DNA of 64,000 nucleotides from CAAGNP01 sp045603545 (GTDB taxonomy: Bacteria; Bacteroidota; Bacteroidia; Bacteroidales; UBA932): NCBI GenBank assembly GCA_045603545.1, contig JAZUMG010000018.1, positions 1 through 64,000 on the forward strand, in the 5' to 3' direction. The notes beneath the pieces are model-generated. The model was not told the origin of the DNA. It searched no databases and was given only the letters and a program-made list of their open reading frames with translations. Positions 25,183 through 35,164 of this stretch are shown here, piece by piece. Position numbers and translations under genes: made by a program. Each line of letters opens with the position of its first letter. The first letter of the stretch is position 1.

Positions 25183-26340
25183 ATGAAAAGAAGAGTAGCA
25201 ATTCTTGGCTCCACAGGCTCCATCGGGACACAGGCTCTCGATGTGATAAGCCAGCACCCGGACCTTTTTGAGGTGGAACTCCTCACAGCCAACAACTCCA
25301 AGGAACTCCTCATCCAGCAGGCAATAAAGTTCAATGCCAACACTGTTGTAATCGGAAACAAGGATCTTTACAGGGAGGTATCCGATGCACTGGCACCACA
25401 TATGATCAAGGTATTTGCAGGGAATGACTCCATAGCCGAGATACTCGAGTTCAGCACCAATATTGACATAGTGGTAGCATCTATGGTGGGATTCAGCGGG
25501 TTGAAACCCACACTTGCAGCGATCCGTTCCGGAAAGACCATCGCCCTGGCAAACAAGGAGACACTTGTGGCTGCCGGTGAGATTGTAACTGCCCAGGCAA
25601 AAAAGCACAACAGCTTTATAGTACCTGTCGACTCCGAACACTCCGCCATATTCCAATCCCTCCAGGGGGAGAGGGCAGAGATCGAGAAGATTCTCCTTAC
25701 TGCATCCGGCGGACCATTTCTTGACGCTTCAATAGAGCAGATGGCCGCTGCCACCAAAGAGATTGCCCTCAAGCACCCCAGATGGAATATGGGGGCAAAG
25801 GTCACTATAGACTCCGCCAGTATGATGAACAAGGGGTTGGAGATGATCGAGGCACGCTGGCTCTTTGATGTAGAGCCCTCAAAGATACAAATGGTAATCC
25901 ACCCACAGTCGATTATCCACTCTATGGTCCAATTTACAGATGGATCCATAATAGGACAGCTCGGTGTTCCCGATATGAGGATCCCTATTCAATATGCCCT
26001 CTCCTACCCATACCGCATCCCCCTCAATGTGGAGAGACTTGACCTGTTCAAGGTGGCAAGCCTTACATTCAGGGAGCCGGATATGGAGAAATTCCCCTGC
26101 ATAAGGATAGCATACGACTCCATTAAGGCTGGTGGAAATATCCCTTGTATAATGAACGCCGCAAATGAAATAGCAGTAGCTGCATTCCTGAGGGATAGGA
26201 TCAGATTTACAGAGATTCCGTCTGTTATAGAGAAGACCATCGGCAAATGCAATTTCGTGGCAAAACCCGATATTGAGGATATTTTTGAATCGGACAGACA
26301 GGGCAGGATTTTTGCAGAAGAGTTCGTTAACCAAATTTGA
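25183..26340 (+). CDS. dxr: 1-deoxy-D-xylulose 5-phosphate reductoisomerase
   Basis: A 385-residue NADPH-dependent enzyme of the MEP isoprenoid pathway. It begins with the dinucleotide fold KRRVAILGSTGSIGTQALDV, followed by the ALANKETLV motif, PVDSEHSAIFQ with metal-binding acids, and KVTIDSASMMNKGLE. Length is standard. It lies upstream of rseP, a linkage seen in many bacteria. A second MEP gene, ispF, is also in this window. Confidence 0.97.
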   Translation: MKRRVAILGSTGSIGTQALDVISQHPDLFEVELLTANNSKELLIQQAIKFNANTVVIGNKDLYREVSDALAPHMIKVFAGNDSIAEILEFSTNIDIVVASMVGFSGLKPTLAAIRSGKTIALANKETLVAAGEIVTAQAKKHNSFIVPVDSEHSAIFQSLQGERAEIEKILLTASGGPFLDASIEQMAAATKEIALKHPRWNMGAKVTIDSASMMNKGLEMIEARWLFDVEPSKIQMVIHPQSIIHSMVQFTDGSIIGQLGVPDMRIPIQYALSYPYRIPLNVERLDLFKVASLTFREPDMEKFPCIRIAYDSIKAGGNIPCIMNAANEIAVAAFLRDRIRFTEIPSVIEKTIGKCNFVAKPDIEDIFESDRQGRIFAEEFVNQI

Positions 26341-26351
26341 GAGAGTAAATT

Positions 26352-27668
26352 ATGGATGTTATCATAAGAATCATACAAGTGATCCTGGCACTGTCCATTC
26401 TGGTGATTGTACACGAGTTCGGACATTTCGTATTTGCCAGGCTCTTCAAAATAAGGGTGGAGAAATTCTATCTCTTCTTCCCCCCTGCCATATTCAAATA
26501 CAAACCCAAAAACAGCGATACAGAGTGGGGTATCGGCTCCATCCCATTGGGAGGGTTCTGCAAAATCTCAGGGATGATCGATGAGTCGATGGACAAGGAG
26601 ACAATGGCACAGGAGCCGCAGCCTTGGGAATACAGGACCAAACCGGCTTGGCAAAGGTTATTGGTCATCTCAGGAGGTGTCCTTTTCAATTTCATCTTTG
26701 CAATGATCCTCTACTCGGCTATCCTGTACACCTGGGGAGAGGAATACCTCAAGAACGATGATGCCAGATACGGAATCCAGACCAATTCCCTCTCTGCCGA
26801 GATGGGGTTCAGGGACGGAGACAGGATATTGGCATTTGACGATATGGTTCCAGACAACTTCGCCGAACTGCAGATCGATCTGGTCCGTTCACAGGCCAAG
26901 ACTGCCACTGTACTCCGCAACGGGGACACCATCGTTCTAAAGATGGACCAGGACTACATCCCCGCCATATTGAATACGCCAGGGATGTTTATGCTTGCAA
27001 CCCCAGTCGCTGTTGCACAGGTTCCCGACACCTCCATCAATGCATCAGCAGGACTTATGGCAGGTGACAGATTTGTAAAGGTGGCCGACACAGATATCCA
27101 CTCTTTCTCCGGTTTGCAGAGTGCCCTTGCCAAGCATAAAGGGGAGATTACCCCAGTAGAGTTCAGGCGTGGAGAGGAGTTCATCACACACCACCTACAG
27201 GTAGATGAAAATGGGAAGATCGAGGTAATCCTGCAGAATGACATATCAGATTTCCACATCACCAAAAAAGAGTACACTATCTTCTCTGCAATCCCAGCAG
27301 GGGTAACCAAGGCCTTCAGTACCATAGGAGACTACATAAAAGAGCTTGGACTTATCTTCTCACCCAAGACCGAAGCATACAAATCGGTAGGTAGCTTCAT
27401 CGCCATAGGGAGCATCTTCCCTACTGCGTGGAATTGGGAGGCATTCTGGAACATAGTGGCACTCCTGTCGGTAATGCTGGCAGTAATCAATCTCCTCCCC
27501 ATCCCAGCTTTGGATGGAGGGCACATCGTATTCACACTATACGAGATGATTACCGGAAGAAAACCTTCCGACAAATTTATGGAATATGCTCAGATGGCAG
27601 GTATGATCTTCCTGCTGCTCATAATGTTCCTTGCCTTTGGAAACGACATCTTAAGACTATTCAGATAA
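26352..27668 (+). CDS. rseP: RIP metalloprotease RseP (site-2 protease)
   Basis: A 438-residue intramembrane zinc protease that cuts anti-sigma factors or signal-peptide remnants. The zinc site HEFGH is at residues 21-25 in the first membrane helix, PDZ-like domains follow (about 130-290), and the C-terminal helix has NLLPIPALDGGHI with the third ligand. It starts 11 bases after dxr and is followed by the DUF4837 gene. Confidence 0.95.
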   Translation: MDVIIRIIQVILALSILVIVHEFGHFVFARLFKIRVEKFYLFFPPAIFKYKPKNSDTEWGIGSIPLGGFCKISGMIDESMDKETMAQEPQPWEYRTKPAWQRLLVISGGVLFNFIFAMILYSAILYTWGEEYLKNDDARYGIQTNSLSAEMGFRDGDRILAFDDMVPDNFAELQIDLVRSQAKTATVLRNGDTIVLKMDQDYIPAILNTPGMFMLATPVAVAQVPDTSINASAGLMAGDRFVKVADTDIHSFSGLQSALAKHKGEITPVEFRRGEEFITHHLQVDENGKIEVILQNDISDFHITKKEYTIFSAIPAGVTKAFSTIGDYIKELGLIFSPKTEAYKSVGSFIAIGSIFPTAWNWEAFWNIVALLSVMLAVINLLPIPALDGGHIVFTLYEMITGRKPSDKFMEYAQMAGMIFLLLIMFLAFGNDILRLFR

Positions 27669-27674
27669 GACAAT

Positions 27675-28682
27675 ATGAAAACACTCAGAACCATCCTTAC
27701 ATTGACACTGGCAGCCCTTATGGCTGTATCCTGCAACCAGAACGGCAACCAGGAGAACAAGAAGAAATATATGCCGAATGTAACCGGCAAACCTGGAGAG
27801 GTACTCCTTGTCCTGGACAAAAGCGAATGGGAAACAGAGCTCGGCACAACCCTTAGGGAGACCCTTGGGGAGGATTATCCATATTTGCCACAGAGGGAAC
27901 CTATGTTCAACCTCTTCAATACCACCCCAAGCTCATTTCAGAACTATCCTGCATACTCTACCCACAGGAACATAGTAAGGATACATATTGGGGAGGCTTT
28001 TGACACCACACGTGTCGCATACCAGGAGGATGTATGGGCATCGCCACAGATAGTCATCACACTCTCTGCTCCAGACAAAGTGAGTGCTCTCGAAATTTTC
28101 AACCAGCATAAAGAGAGGATTATAAGCTCACTTGAGACAGCTGAGAGAAACAGGGTGATCAGGAATTCAAAAAAATACCAGGAGATCTCACTCCGTCAGC
28201 TTGTACTGGACGAATATGGGGGATCACCTTACTTTCCACAGGGCTATACCCTTAAAAAGAAGAGTGACAATTTTATATGGATCTCATATGAGACCACACA
28301 CGTGAACCAGGGGATCTTCATATACACATACCCATACAATGGGGAGGTACTTGATGGTAAAATGGTGGCCCAGAAGAGGAATGAGATTATGAAAGAGAAT
28401 GTACCGGGCACCCGTGACGGAAGCTATATGATAACCGGCTCCTTTGTAGAGCCAAGTTTCAAATGGCTCAAATACAAAAACAGGACTTTTGCTGAGACCA
28501 GAGGGCTCTGGGAGGTGGAGAATGACTATATGGGTGGCCCATTCATATGCCACACATATCTGGACAAAGAGCAGAAAAATGTTATTGTACTTGAAGGATT
28601 TGTCTACGCACCCAAATTTGACAAACGCAATTACCTCAGGCACGTAGAATCAATCCTATTCTCTTTTGAATGGGAAAATTAA
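27675..28682 (+). CDS. DUF4837 family lipoprotein
   Basis: A 335-residue lipoprotein (lipobox LMAVSC, Cys16) of the DUF4837 family, conserved in Bacteroidota, without known function. The mature part is soluble, with no catalytic signature that I can see. It follows rseP by 6 bases and probably ends this operon, which links it to envelope maintenance by context only. Confidence 0.8.
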   Translation: MKTLRTILTLTLAALMAVSCNQNGNQENKKKYMPNVTGKPGEVLLVLDKSEWETELGTTLRETLGEDYPYLPQREPMFNLFNTTPSSFQNYPAYSTHRNIVRIHIGEAFDTTRVAYQEDVWASPQIVITLSAPDKVSALEIFNQHKERIISSLETAERNRVIRNSKKYQEISLRQLVLDEYGGSPYFPQGYTLKKKSDNFIWISYETTHVNQGIFIYTYPYNGEVLDGKMVAQKRNEIMKENVPGTRDGSYMITGSFVEPSFKWLKYKNRTFAETRGLWEVENDYMGGPFICHTYLDKEQKNVIVLEGFVYAPKFDKRNYLRHVESILFSFEWEN

Positions 28683-28710
28683 CATTTTTTCAACTTTTTT
28701 ACGGAACTTG

Positions 28711-28741
28711 TTTGGAGAGTTGGAAATTATTTATACCTTTG
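28711..28741 (+). promoter_or_regulatory. Promoter of tRNA-Glu and rpsT
   Basis: TTTG at 28711-28714, 19 bases, TACCTTTG at 28734-28741: a full -33/-7 match, 38 bases before the tRNA. Confidence 0.85.
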
Positions 28742-28779
28742 CACTCCCTAACAAAAATGGTCTGTTAAGGGAGTGACCT

Positions 28780-28854
28780 GGTGGGTTCGTCTAACGGTTA
28801 GGACTCAAGATTTTCATTCTTGCAATAGGGGTTCGATTCCCCTACCCACTACCA
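28780..28854 (+). tRNA. tRNA-Glu (TTC), CCA encoded
   Basis: The cloverleaf is complete: acceptor GGTGGGT/ACCCACT with a G-T first pair, D-arm GTCTAACGGTTAGGAC, anticodon arm CAAGA-TTTTCAT-TCTTG with TTC at 28813-28815, and T-arm AGGGG-TTCGATT-CCCCT. The CCA end is present (28852-28854). Confidence 0.97.
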
Positions 28855-28875
28855 AAAAAATAAAAAAATAATATA

Positions 28876-29127
28876 ATGGCAAATCACGCATCAGCAGACA
28901 AGCGTTATCGTCAAAGCGAGACACGCAGATTGCATAACAAGTATTATGCAAAAACAACAAGAAACGCAATTAGAGCGTTAAGAAACACAACTGACAAAGA
29001 AGCAGCCCTTGCTCTTCTACCAAAGGTTTCTTCAATGATTGACAAACTTGCAAAAACCAATGTTATCCACGCTAACAAAGCGGCTAACTTGAAAAGCGGT
29101 ATTTCAGTTTACGTGAACAAACTATAA
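28876..29127 (+). CDS. rpsT: 30S ribosomal protein bS20
   Basis: An 83-residue basic helical ribosomal protein that binds 16S rRNA early in assembly. It starts MANHASADKRYRQSETRRLH, and the late NKAANLKSGI segment is typical. It sits 21 bases behind tRNA-Glu, apparently on the same transcript, so release of the tRNA 3' end would also make the rpsT mRNA 5' end. Confidence 0.96.
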   Translation: MANHASADKRYRQSETRRLHNKYYAKTTRNAIRALRNTTDKEAALALLPKVSSMIDKLAKTNVIHANKAANLKSGISVYVNKL

Positions 29128-29159
29128 GAAATTTACTTTTTTGTCATAAAGATTTAAAA

Positions 29160-29189
29160 AACTTCCCAACCTTTGTCGGGAAGTTTTTT
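29160..29189 (+). terminator. Terminator after rpsT
   Basis: Stem AACTTCCC (29160-29167) with GGGAAGTT (29178-29185), then seven or more T. Confidence 0.92.
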
Positions 29190-29199
29190 TTATTGTTTT

Positions 29200-29889
29200 A
29201 TGGCATCAAATATAAAGATCAAGGATTGGAGTATTGAAGAGAGGCCGAGAGAGAAAATGTTGTTGTATGGTGCCAAAGCACTCAACAATTCTGAACTTCT
29301 GGCCATCCTTCTCAGATCTGGAGACACAGAGAATACCGCAGTGGACCTGGCCAGATCACTATTGTCCACAAACAGCAATTCACTGAAAACCCTCTCACAA
29401 ATGAGCTATGATGGCTTATGCAAAATCAAAGGTATAGGGGCATCCAAGGCCACCACCATACTGGCGGCATTTGAGATAGCAAACCGGATATTCTGCGAAC
29501 CCGCCATCGAGGCACCGCAGATTACCTGTGCATCAGATGCAGCATCACTGATGAAACCTATCTTCAGAAATCTCCCTCACGAAGAGTGCTGGGTGGTATA
29601 CCTCAACAGGCAGAATAGGGTAATACATAAAGAGTGCGTCAGCAAAGGGGGGACCCACAGCACTATCCTTGACCCTAAGATTATTATTAAAAAGGGGGTG
29701 GACAAACTTGCTGCAGGGATAATCCTATTCCATAACCACCCTAGCGGAAACCCCTATCCAGGAGAGGAGGACAGGCGGCAGACACGACTCCTTAAAGAGG
29801 CGTCTGCCATGCTAGACATCTCTCTTATCGACCATATTATCATATCGGAGGACAAATACTACAGTTTTTCCGAAAACTCCAAGTTATGA
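29200..29889 (+). CDS. radC: RadC/UPF0758 family JAB-domain protein
   Basis: A 229-residue protein. A helix-hairpin-helix region (about 40-90, SMSYDGLCKIKGIGASKA-like) is followed by the JAB1/MPN metallo-domain with FHNHPSG and a downstream Asp (EEDRRQT), the JAMM-type zinc site. The role of this family is unclear; the former link to DNA repair is doubtful. The ATG at 29200 is preferred; it lies 10 bases behind the rpsT terminator. Confidence 0.9.
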   Translation: MASNIKIKDWSIEERPREKMLLYGAKALNNSELLAILLRSGDTENTAVDLARSLLSTNSNSLKTLSQMSYDGLCKIKGIGASKATTILAAFEIANRIFCEPAIEAPQITCASDAASLMKPIFRNLPHEECWVVYLNRQNRVIHKECVSKGGTHSTILDPKIIIKKGVDKLAAGIILFHNHPSGNPYPGEEDRRQTRLLKEASAMLDISLIDHIIISEDKYYSFSENSKL

Positions 29890-29925
29890 AAGAATATTTT
29901 ATAACTTTGTCAAAATTTAACCGCT

Positions 29926-30579
29926 ATGCAAATCATCAATCTTGGGGAACAAAATTCCGTTCTAAATCAGTACATTATTGAAATCCGCGATCAGATAATC
30001 CAAAAGGATAGCCTGAGATTCAGAAAAAATCTGGAAAGGATTGGCTCATTTATCGCCTGCGAGATCAGCAAGACACTGGAGTACACTCCACTGGAGGTTA
30101 CCACACCTCTTGGGATCGCCCAAACATCTACCTATGACAACAATATCGTCATTGCAAGTATCCTCAGAGCCGGCATTCCCCTTCACGATGGGATTCTGAA
30201 TATTTTTGACAGAGCTCAGAATGCATTTATCGGTGCATATAGAAAATACGGCAAGGACAACAAGTTCAACATCGAAGTCGAGTATGCAAGTGCCCCTAAA
30301 ATCGATAACAAAGTACTCATCCTTGCAGACACAATGCTGGCGACAGGCGCTTCACTTGTCCTCGCATACGAAAGACTACTAAAGAACGGCACCCCAAAAC
30401 ACGTGCACATAGTTTCCACTATTGCCAGTGCAGATGGAGTGGAGTACCTGAAAAAACATATTGCAGATAAAAATGTAACACTCTGGCTTGCAGCCGTAGA
30501 TGAGGAACTTACCAACAAATCGTATATCGTTCCCGGTCTTGGCGATGCAGGAGATTTGGCTTACGGAAGCAAACTATAG
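29926..30579 (+). CDS. upp: Uracil phosphoribosyltransferase
   Basis: A 217-residue salvage enzyme making UMP from uracil and PRPP. Visible are the SILRAGIPLHDG motif, the PRPP loop LILADTMLATGAS, and the C-terminal uracil-binding VPGLGDAGDLAYG. A TAACTTTG box (29902-29909) lies 16 bases before the start. The last codons overlap the stop codon of rpoN on the other strand. Confidence 0.93.
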   Translation: MQIINLGEQNSVLNQYIIEIRDQIIQKDSLRFRKNLERIGSFIACEISKTLEYTPLEVTTPLGIAQTSTYDNNIVIASILRAGIPLHDGILNIFDRAQNAFIGAYRKYGKDNKFNIEVEYASAPKIDNKVLILADTMLATGASLVLAYERLLKNGTPKHVHIVSTIASADGVEYLKKHIADKNVTLWLAAVDEELTNKSYIVPGLGDAGDLAYGSKL

Positions 30580-31983
30580 CTCCTTACGGAGTCTGGCGAT
30601 AGGGAGATTCAATTGTTCCCTGTATTTCGCAACAGTCCTTCTGGCCACTTTATAACCCTTCTCTGTGAGAACAACCACAAGTTCTTCATCAGTGAGGGGT
30701 TTTCTTTTATCCTCATTCCCAATACTCTCCATAAGGACCTTTTTGATCTCCCTTGTAGAGACCTCCTCGCCACTGCTGTTCATCATCCCTTCGGAGAAGA
30801 AATATTTCAATGAGAAGATACCGAACTGAGTCTGTATATACTTAGAGCTCACCACCCTTGAGATGGTGGAGATATCGAGATTTGTCTTCTCTGCTATATC
30901 CTTCAAGACCATTGGTTTGAGATTTGCCTCATCCCCTGACATAAAGAACTCCCTCTGGAAATCTATTATTGCATTCATCGTATTCTGCAGTGTATTGTGA
31001 CGCTGCTTGATGGCCTCTACAAACCACTTGGCCGAATCGAGTTTCTGCTTCACAAATGTTGCAGCCTCCTTCCCCTCCCTTGTGGACGAATTAGCTGCAT
31101 TCAAAAGTACATCCGCATACCTTTTGTTTACCTTCAATTCAGGGATATTGAATTTGGGCATAGTCACCTGAAGCTCTCCATCCTTCTCCTCGAGGATAAA
31201 GTCTGGAACTATCTGCTGAGCCTGCTCTGTATAGGAGTCATCTATCTGTCCACCAGGTCTGGGGTTGAGATGTACTATCTCATCCACAGCCTCTTTCAAT
31301 TGCTTCTCGGTGATCTCAAGTTTTGTGGTAATTTTCTGATAGTGCTTCTTGGTAAACTCCTGAAAATGGTCCTGGAGAATGGTCTCTGCCAGCTCCCTGG
31401 CCGGAGTAGGATCAAGTGCCCGTATCTGCAGCAGAAGGCACTCCTGAAGATCTCTGGCACCTACACCTACAGGCTCAAACTCCTGGATGACAAGCAGGAT
31501 TCTCTCCACCTCATCCTCAGAGGTCTCTATCCCCAGCCTGAAGGCAATATCATCAGATAAAGACTCGAGATCTCTCCTAAGGTATCCATCATCATCAAGA
31601 CTCCCTATGATGAACTGGGCTATAGTCCTGCTCCTCCCATCCAGATTACTGTAGCCCAGCTGGTTCTCAAGGCTCTGATGAAAACTCTCCTTGACAGAAA
31701 AGGTATTGTACTGAGGCTTGATATCCTTACCCTGATTGTTCACATACAACTTATATGAAGGGGTGGAATCATCACTCTGATACTCACTCAGAGAGATATT
31801 CTTGGGAACATCATCCACATCATCAGCAGAATCGGTACTCTCTTCCAGAACAGGATTCTCCTCCAGCTTCCTCCTTATCTCCTGTTCCAACTCCAGAGTG
31901 GGGAGTTCAAGGAGCTTGATAGTCTGGATCTGAAGGGGTGACAACCCCTGCTGAAGTTTCTGATGTAATCCCTGTTTTAACAT
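30574..31983 (-). CDS. rpoN: RNA polymerase sigma-54 factor
   Basis: A 469-residue alternative sigma factor. The Gln-rich activator region I is at the start (LKQGLHQKLQQGLSPLQIQTIKLLELP), then an acidic region II, the core-binding domain, a helix-turn-helix, and the RpoN box ARRTVAKYRE near the C-terminus, which reads the -24 promoter element. Length is normal. Promoter box TATATTTG at 32014-32007. No sigma-54 activator is in this window. Confidence 0.96.
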   Translation of the reverse strand: MLKQGLHQKLQQGLSPLQIQTIKLLELPTLELEQEIRRKLEENPVLEESTDSADDVDDVPKNISLSEYQSDDSTPSYKLYVNNQGKDIKPQYNTFSVKESFHQSLENQLGYSNLDGRSRTIAQFIIGSLDDDGYLRRDLESLSDDIAFRLGIETSEDEVERILLVIQEFEPVGVGARDLQECLLLQIRALDPTPARELAETILQDHFQEFTKKHYQKITTKLEITEKQLKEAVDEIVHLNPRPGGQIDDSYTEQAQQIVPDFILEEKDGELQVTMPKFNIPELKVNKRYADVLLNAANSSTREGKEAATFVKQKLDSAKWFVEAIKQRHNTLQNTMNAIIDFQREFFMSGDEANLKPMVLKDIAEKTNLDISTISRVVSSKYIQTQFGIFSLKYFFSEGMMNSSGEEVSTREIKKVLMESIGNEDKRKPLTDEELVVVLTEKGYKVARRTVAKYREQLNLPIARLRKEL

Positions 31984-32006
31984 TTGTTTATCAAACCTTG
32001 TATGTA

Positions 32007-32014
32007 CAAATATA
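32007..32014 (-). promoter_or_regulatory. -7 promoter box of rpoN
   Basis: TATATTTG on the minus strand, 23 bases before the rpoN ATG. Confidence 0.55.
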
Positions 32015-32039
32015 GTGATTTTTTTCGCTTGGCGGCACC

Positions 32040-33131
32040 TTATTTAAGGCCCATTACAAAAAACGCGCCAACCGGATTCAAACCACCTGTACCGAAGGTA
32101 TGCTTAAGTTTTGCCTCCTTTGTAAACACATACATATCACCCTCACTTACATAATCAGAAGTACCGATATAAACATCATTTGTCACAGGGTCCACCGATA
32201 TGGAGGTAGGGGTATTCTTGATGATGGAACCGTCTGCGATAAAATCTGCCTCCATGCTGGATGATATGGTATTGTACACGCCGACAGAAGTTATAGCATT
32301 CCAGTTTTCATCATACTGGGCAGATATGAAATAGAGCTTGCTGTCCGAACTCATCGACATATAGGTCACAGGACGGTCTGTAAGTATCTGCACATCGTGA
32401 CTTCTGGAATCAATCCTTTGCAAAGTGTTAGGAACACTCTCATAGTCACCCATGGAGATAAGATAGATCTCACCCCTTATGTTTACCAACAGCTTTGTAG
32501 GGTTTTTGACCACCTCGATAGTCTCGATTTCACGAATTGTTCCATCAAGAGACACCACCGATACAGTGTTGCCGTAATCCTTTCCCTGAGTAAAATTCAT
32601 ACCACCCGAATTGGCCACATAGAGACGGTTCTCCACAGCAACAAGACCCTCTGGGTTATCACCTACTTTCGCCAGAGTAGACTCATATTTCACGGTATCC
32701 ATCTGAGCTACATAACCCTCATATAGTGTAATATAGACCTTGCCTTTATGTCCTATGATAGCTCTGGGGGAGAGTACAGCTTCATCTTTTTTTATCTCTA
32801 CCATCTGGATAATCTTGCCACTTGTGTCGGTAACAAAAAGGACTTTGGAGCCATACATTGCGATATACATTTTGCTGCCATAAACAAGCATATCCTGAGC
32901 CAGGTCACCCATCTTCTTTCCATTGACACTCTGGAAGATATCTTTTGAGATGACCATATTTTCCGGGTCATACAGTGAGATGGTAGCATCATTTGATGCG
33001 TAATTGCCATTGTTAAGGATAAAAATACCCTCTGTAACAACCTGTGGGGGAACCTCCTCCCCACCATTTTTATTACAAGAGACAAACACTACTGAGAGTG
33101 AGAGCAGTAATAGAGAAATGATCTTTTTCAT
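32040..33131 (-). CDS. BtuG-like surface lipoprotein (YncE-type beta-propeller)
   Basis: A 363-residue lipoprotein (lipobox VVFVSC, Cys19) with repeated beta-propeller blades resembling YncE/DUF5074 (repeats such as GNYASNDATISLYDPENM and NRLYVANSGGM). It sits 12 bases behind a BtuB-type receptor under a cobalamin riboswitch. In Bacteroides, such propeller lipoproteins (BtuG) capture vitamin B12 at the cell surface with extreme affinity and pass it to BtuB. That role is inferred from fold and position. Confidence 0.85.
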   Translation of the reverse strand: MKKIISLLLLSLSVVFVSCNKNGGEEVPPQVVTEGIFILNNGNYASNDATISLYDPENMVISKDIFQSVNGKKMGDLAQDMLVYGSKMYIAMYGSKVLFVTDTSGKIIQMVEIKKDEAVLSPRAIIGHKGKVYITLYEGYVAQMDTVKYESTLAKVGDNPEGLVAVENRLYVANSGGMNFTQGKDYGNTVSVVSLDGTIREIETIEVVKNPTKLLVNIRGEIYLISMGDYESVPNTLQRIDSRSHDVQILTDRPVTYMSMSSDSKLYFISAQYDENWNAITSVGVYNTISSSMEADFIADGSIIKNTPTSISVDPVTNDVYIGTSDYVSEGDMYVFTKEAKLKHTFGTGGLNPVGAFFVMGLK

Positions 33132-33143
33132 ATTTATACGTTT

Positions 33144-35153
33144 TTAAAAATTATATTTCAGTGTCAATCTGTATGATCTTCCCGGCATAGGGTAGTACTG
33201 GACCACCTCATAATTCACATTGCCGATATTGAGCACCTCTGCCATAACAGACAGGCTATGCTCACCAAATTCAAATGTCCTCCCAGCAGATACAGTATGG
33301 TCCATATACCCATCCAAAAGGTTTGATCTGGTATTTTGGGGGAATGAATACCTCTCCCCCACAGCAGTACACAAATAACTGATATTTACCCACTTACTCC
33401 TCCAAGACACAGTCACACTTCCCGAATGGGCAGGTGTATAAGGGATCTGGTGTCCGTATGTCTTCGACTCGGGATCTGTAATGTCCACAGCATACTGATA
33501 TGAGTAATTTGCATTGATGGAGAGAGACATCATCGCAGGGAGAGAGACGACTGCATTGGTATTGATATCCACCCCCGACATAGTCACTTTGCCAATATTC
33601 ATTGTCCTCCAGATGAACATGGTAGGGATGGTAACTATCTTATCCCTAATGAGATTGGAATACCCGTCCACAGAGATGGAGGCGTAGTCTATAATATCCT
33701 CCCACAATTTTCCGTTCCAGGTGAGGCCCAGATTGAACTGTGAGGCTTTCTCGGGCGAGAGGTTCCTGTTTCCCACTTTTGAATAGTAGAGATCATTGAA
33801 AGTAGGGACACGGTAGGCATCTTTGTAAGAAGCTCTGATCCTGAAATTTGCATTGTCAAATAATTTGTATGACAGACTGACTGATGGAGAGATTCTACCT
33901 TTATTTTCTGCAGCATCCCCCACCCTCACATCTTCAGATATATATGTTCCCAAAACAGAACCGGTAAGTGTAATCCTGGGACCATTGTACTGGGCTGCCA
34001 GGGCAGTCAGTGATGTATATCTTGTGGGATATGCAAAGTCCGGGAGTGTGGCATCGAGCGTATTGATAAAATAATCCTCCACCAGCGTCACCCTTATCCT
34101 ATCTGTGAATTTATACTCGCCAGCCAGAGAGAGATAATACTCATTCTGTGTATAGAACGACTCATCTTTGCCACCAATATAGATATCATTGAGCATCAGA
34201 TATCTGTTCCAGCTATAGGTGTATTTTGCATTTGCCTTCAATGCAAATGAATCCGACACTTTGTTCTCATAGTGGGCACTTGCAAAGGCGTTCCTGTCCC
34301 AAAGCCACTCATTGGCCTCCTGTTTATAGAGGACGACAGAACCAGGGAGCCCCCTCTCCGAATAGAGGTAATTCCCTTTTACCACCAGAGAACCCCACTT
34401 GCCAAGATCACCATATATATTCAGTTCACCTTTAATGGTATTTACCTGACTGTTTACCCTGGTGTACTCCTCAATAGTCTCCCCATTCCTTATCTTGAAA
34501 GGGTACTCTCCATCAGAGATGAGCCAATCACCATTAAGGCTCAACGACCACTTGTCAGAGAGTCTCTGCTGATACATCAGATATGGATTATAGGTCCCGA
34601 AAGAGGCAAATTTCATCGCTGCACTCACCCTTGCAGAGTGCGAGTCAAATACTGGCTTCTGGGTCTTTATATTCAAAGCTCCCGCCGAGGCAAACATCCT
34701 GGCAGTCTGAAATATATCATCTGACTGGCCAATAACCAACGAGACATAATCCACATTGTCCAATGAGAATCTCCCTATATCGATCTGCCCACTTTGGGCA
34801 TCTGTGATGGTAATTCCGTCATAGCAAACTGCAGTATGCTGCGACCCCATATTCCTAATGGATACAGTCTTGACACCACCTATTCCGCCATAATCCCTGA
34901 TGCTCACCCCGGAAAATGTACGCACCGCCTCAAAAAGATCCTGCATCCCCAGCCTCTCAAAGGCTTTGTTGTCCAATGTCTGAATGGGGACACTCTGCTT
35001 TGTGGAGGAGGGTTTTGCACTACCCACCACATAGATCTGCCCCAATTGCTCTACTTTTACGGTATCCTGACTCTGCGCAAAGAGGTGACTGTCGTACAAT
35101 AAACAATACAACACAAACAACAGAGCCACCCTTGTCCGATATAATATCTGCAT
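33144..35153 (-). CDS. btuB: TonB-dependent vitamin B12 receptor (BtuB-type)
   Basis: A 669-residue outer-membrane receptor. Signal peptide (1-27), then the plug domain (VGSAKPSSTKQSVPIQTLD, SIRNMGSQHTAVCYDG) and a 22-strand barrel ending in RSYRLTLKYNF, with a C-terminal aromatic residue. It imports a ligand using TonB energy. The cobalamin riboswitch directly upstream and the BtuG-like gene downstream identify the ligand as B12 or a related corrinoid. No TonB carboxypeptidase-like extension is present. Confidence 0.92.
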   Translation of the reverse strand: MQILYRTRVALLFVLYCLLYDSHLFAQSQDTVKVEQLGQIYVVGSAKPSSTKQSVPIQTLDNKAFERLGMQDLFEAVRTFSGVSIRDYGGIGGVKTVSIRNMGSQHTAVCYDGITITDAQSGQIDIGRFSLDNVDYVSLVIGQSDDIFQTARMFASAGALNIKTQKPVFDSHSARVSAAMKFASFGTYNPYLMYQQRLSDKWSLSLNGDWLISDGEYPFKIRNGETIEEYTRVNSQVNTIKGELNIYGDLGKWGSLVVKGNYLYSERGLPGSVVLYKQEANEWLWDRNAFASAHYENKVSDSFALKANAKYTYSWNRYLMLNDIYIGGKDESFYTQNEYYLSLAGEYKFTDRIRVTLVEDYFINTLDATLPDFAYPTRYTSLTALAAQYNGPRITLTGSVLGTYISEDVRVGDAAENKGRISPSVSLSYKLFDNANFRIRASYKDAYRVPTFNDLYYSKVGNRNLSPEKASQFNLGLTWNGKLWEDIIDYASISVDGYSNLIRDKIVTIPTMFIWRTMNIGKVTMSGVDINTNAVVSLPAMMSLSINANYSYQYAVDITDPESKTYGHQIPYTPAHSGSVTVSWRSKWVNISYLCTAVGERYSFPQNTRSNLLDGYMDHTVSAGRTFEFGEHSLSVMAEVLNIGNVNYEVVQYYPMPGRSYRLTLKYNF

Positions 35154-35164
35154 TAAATAAGGTT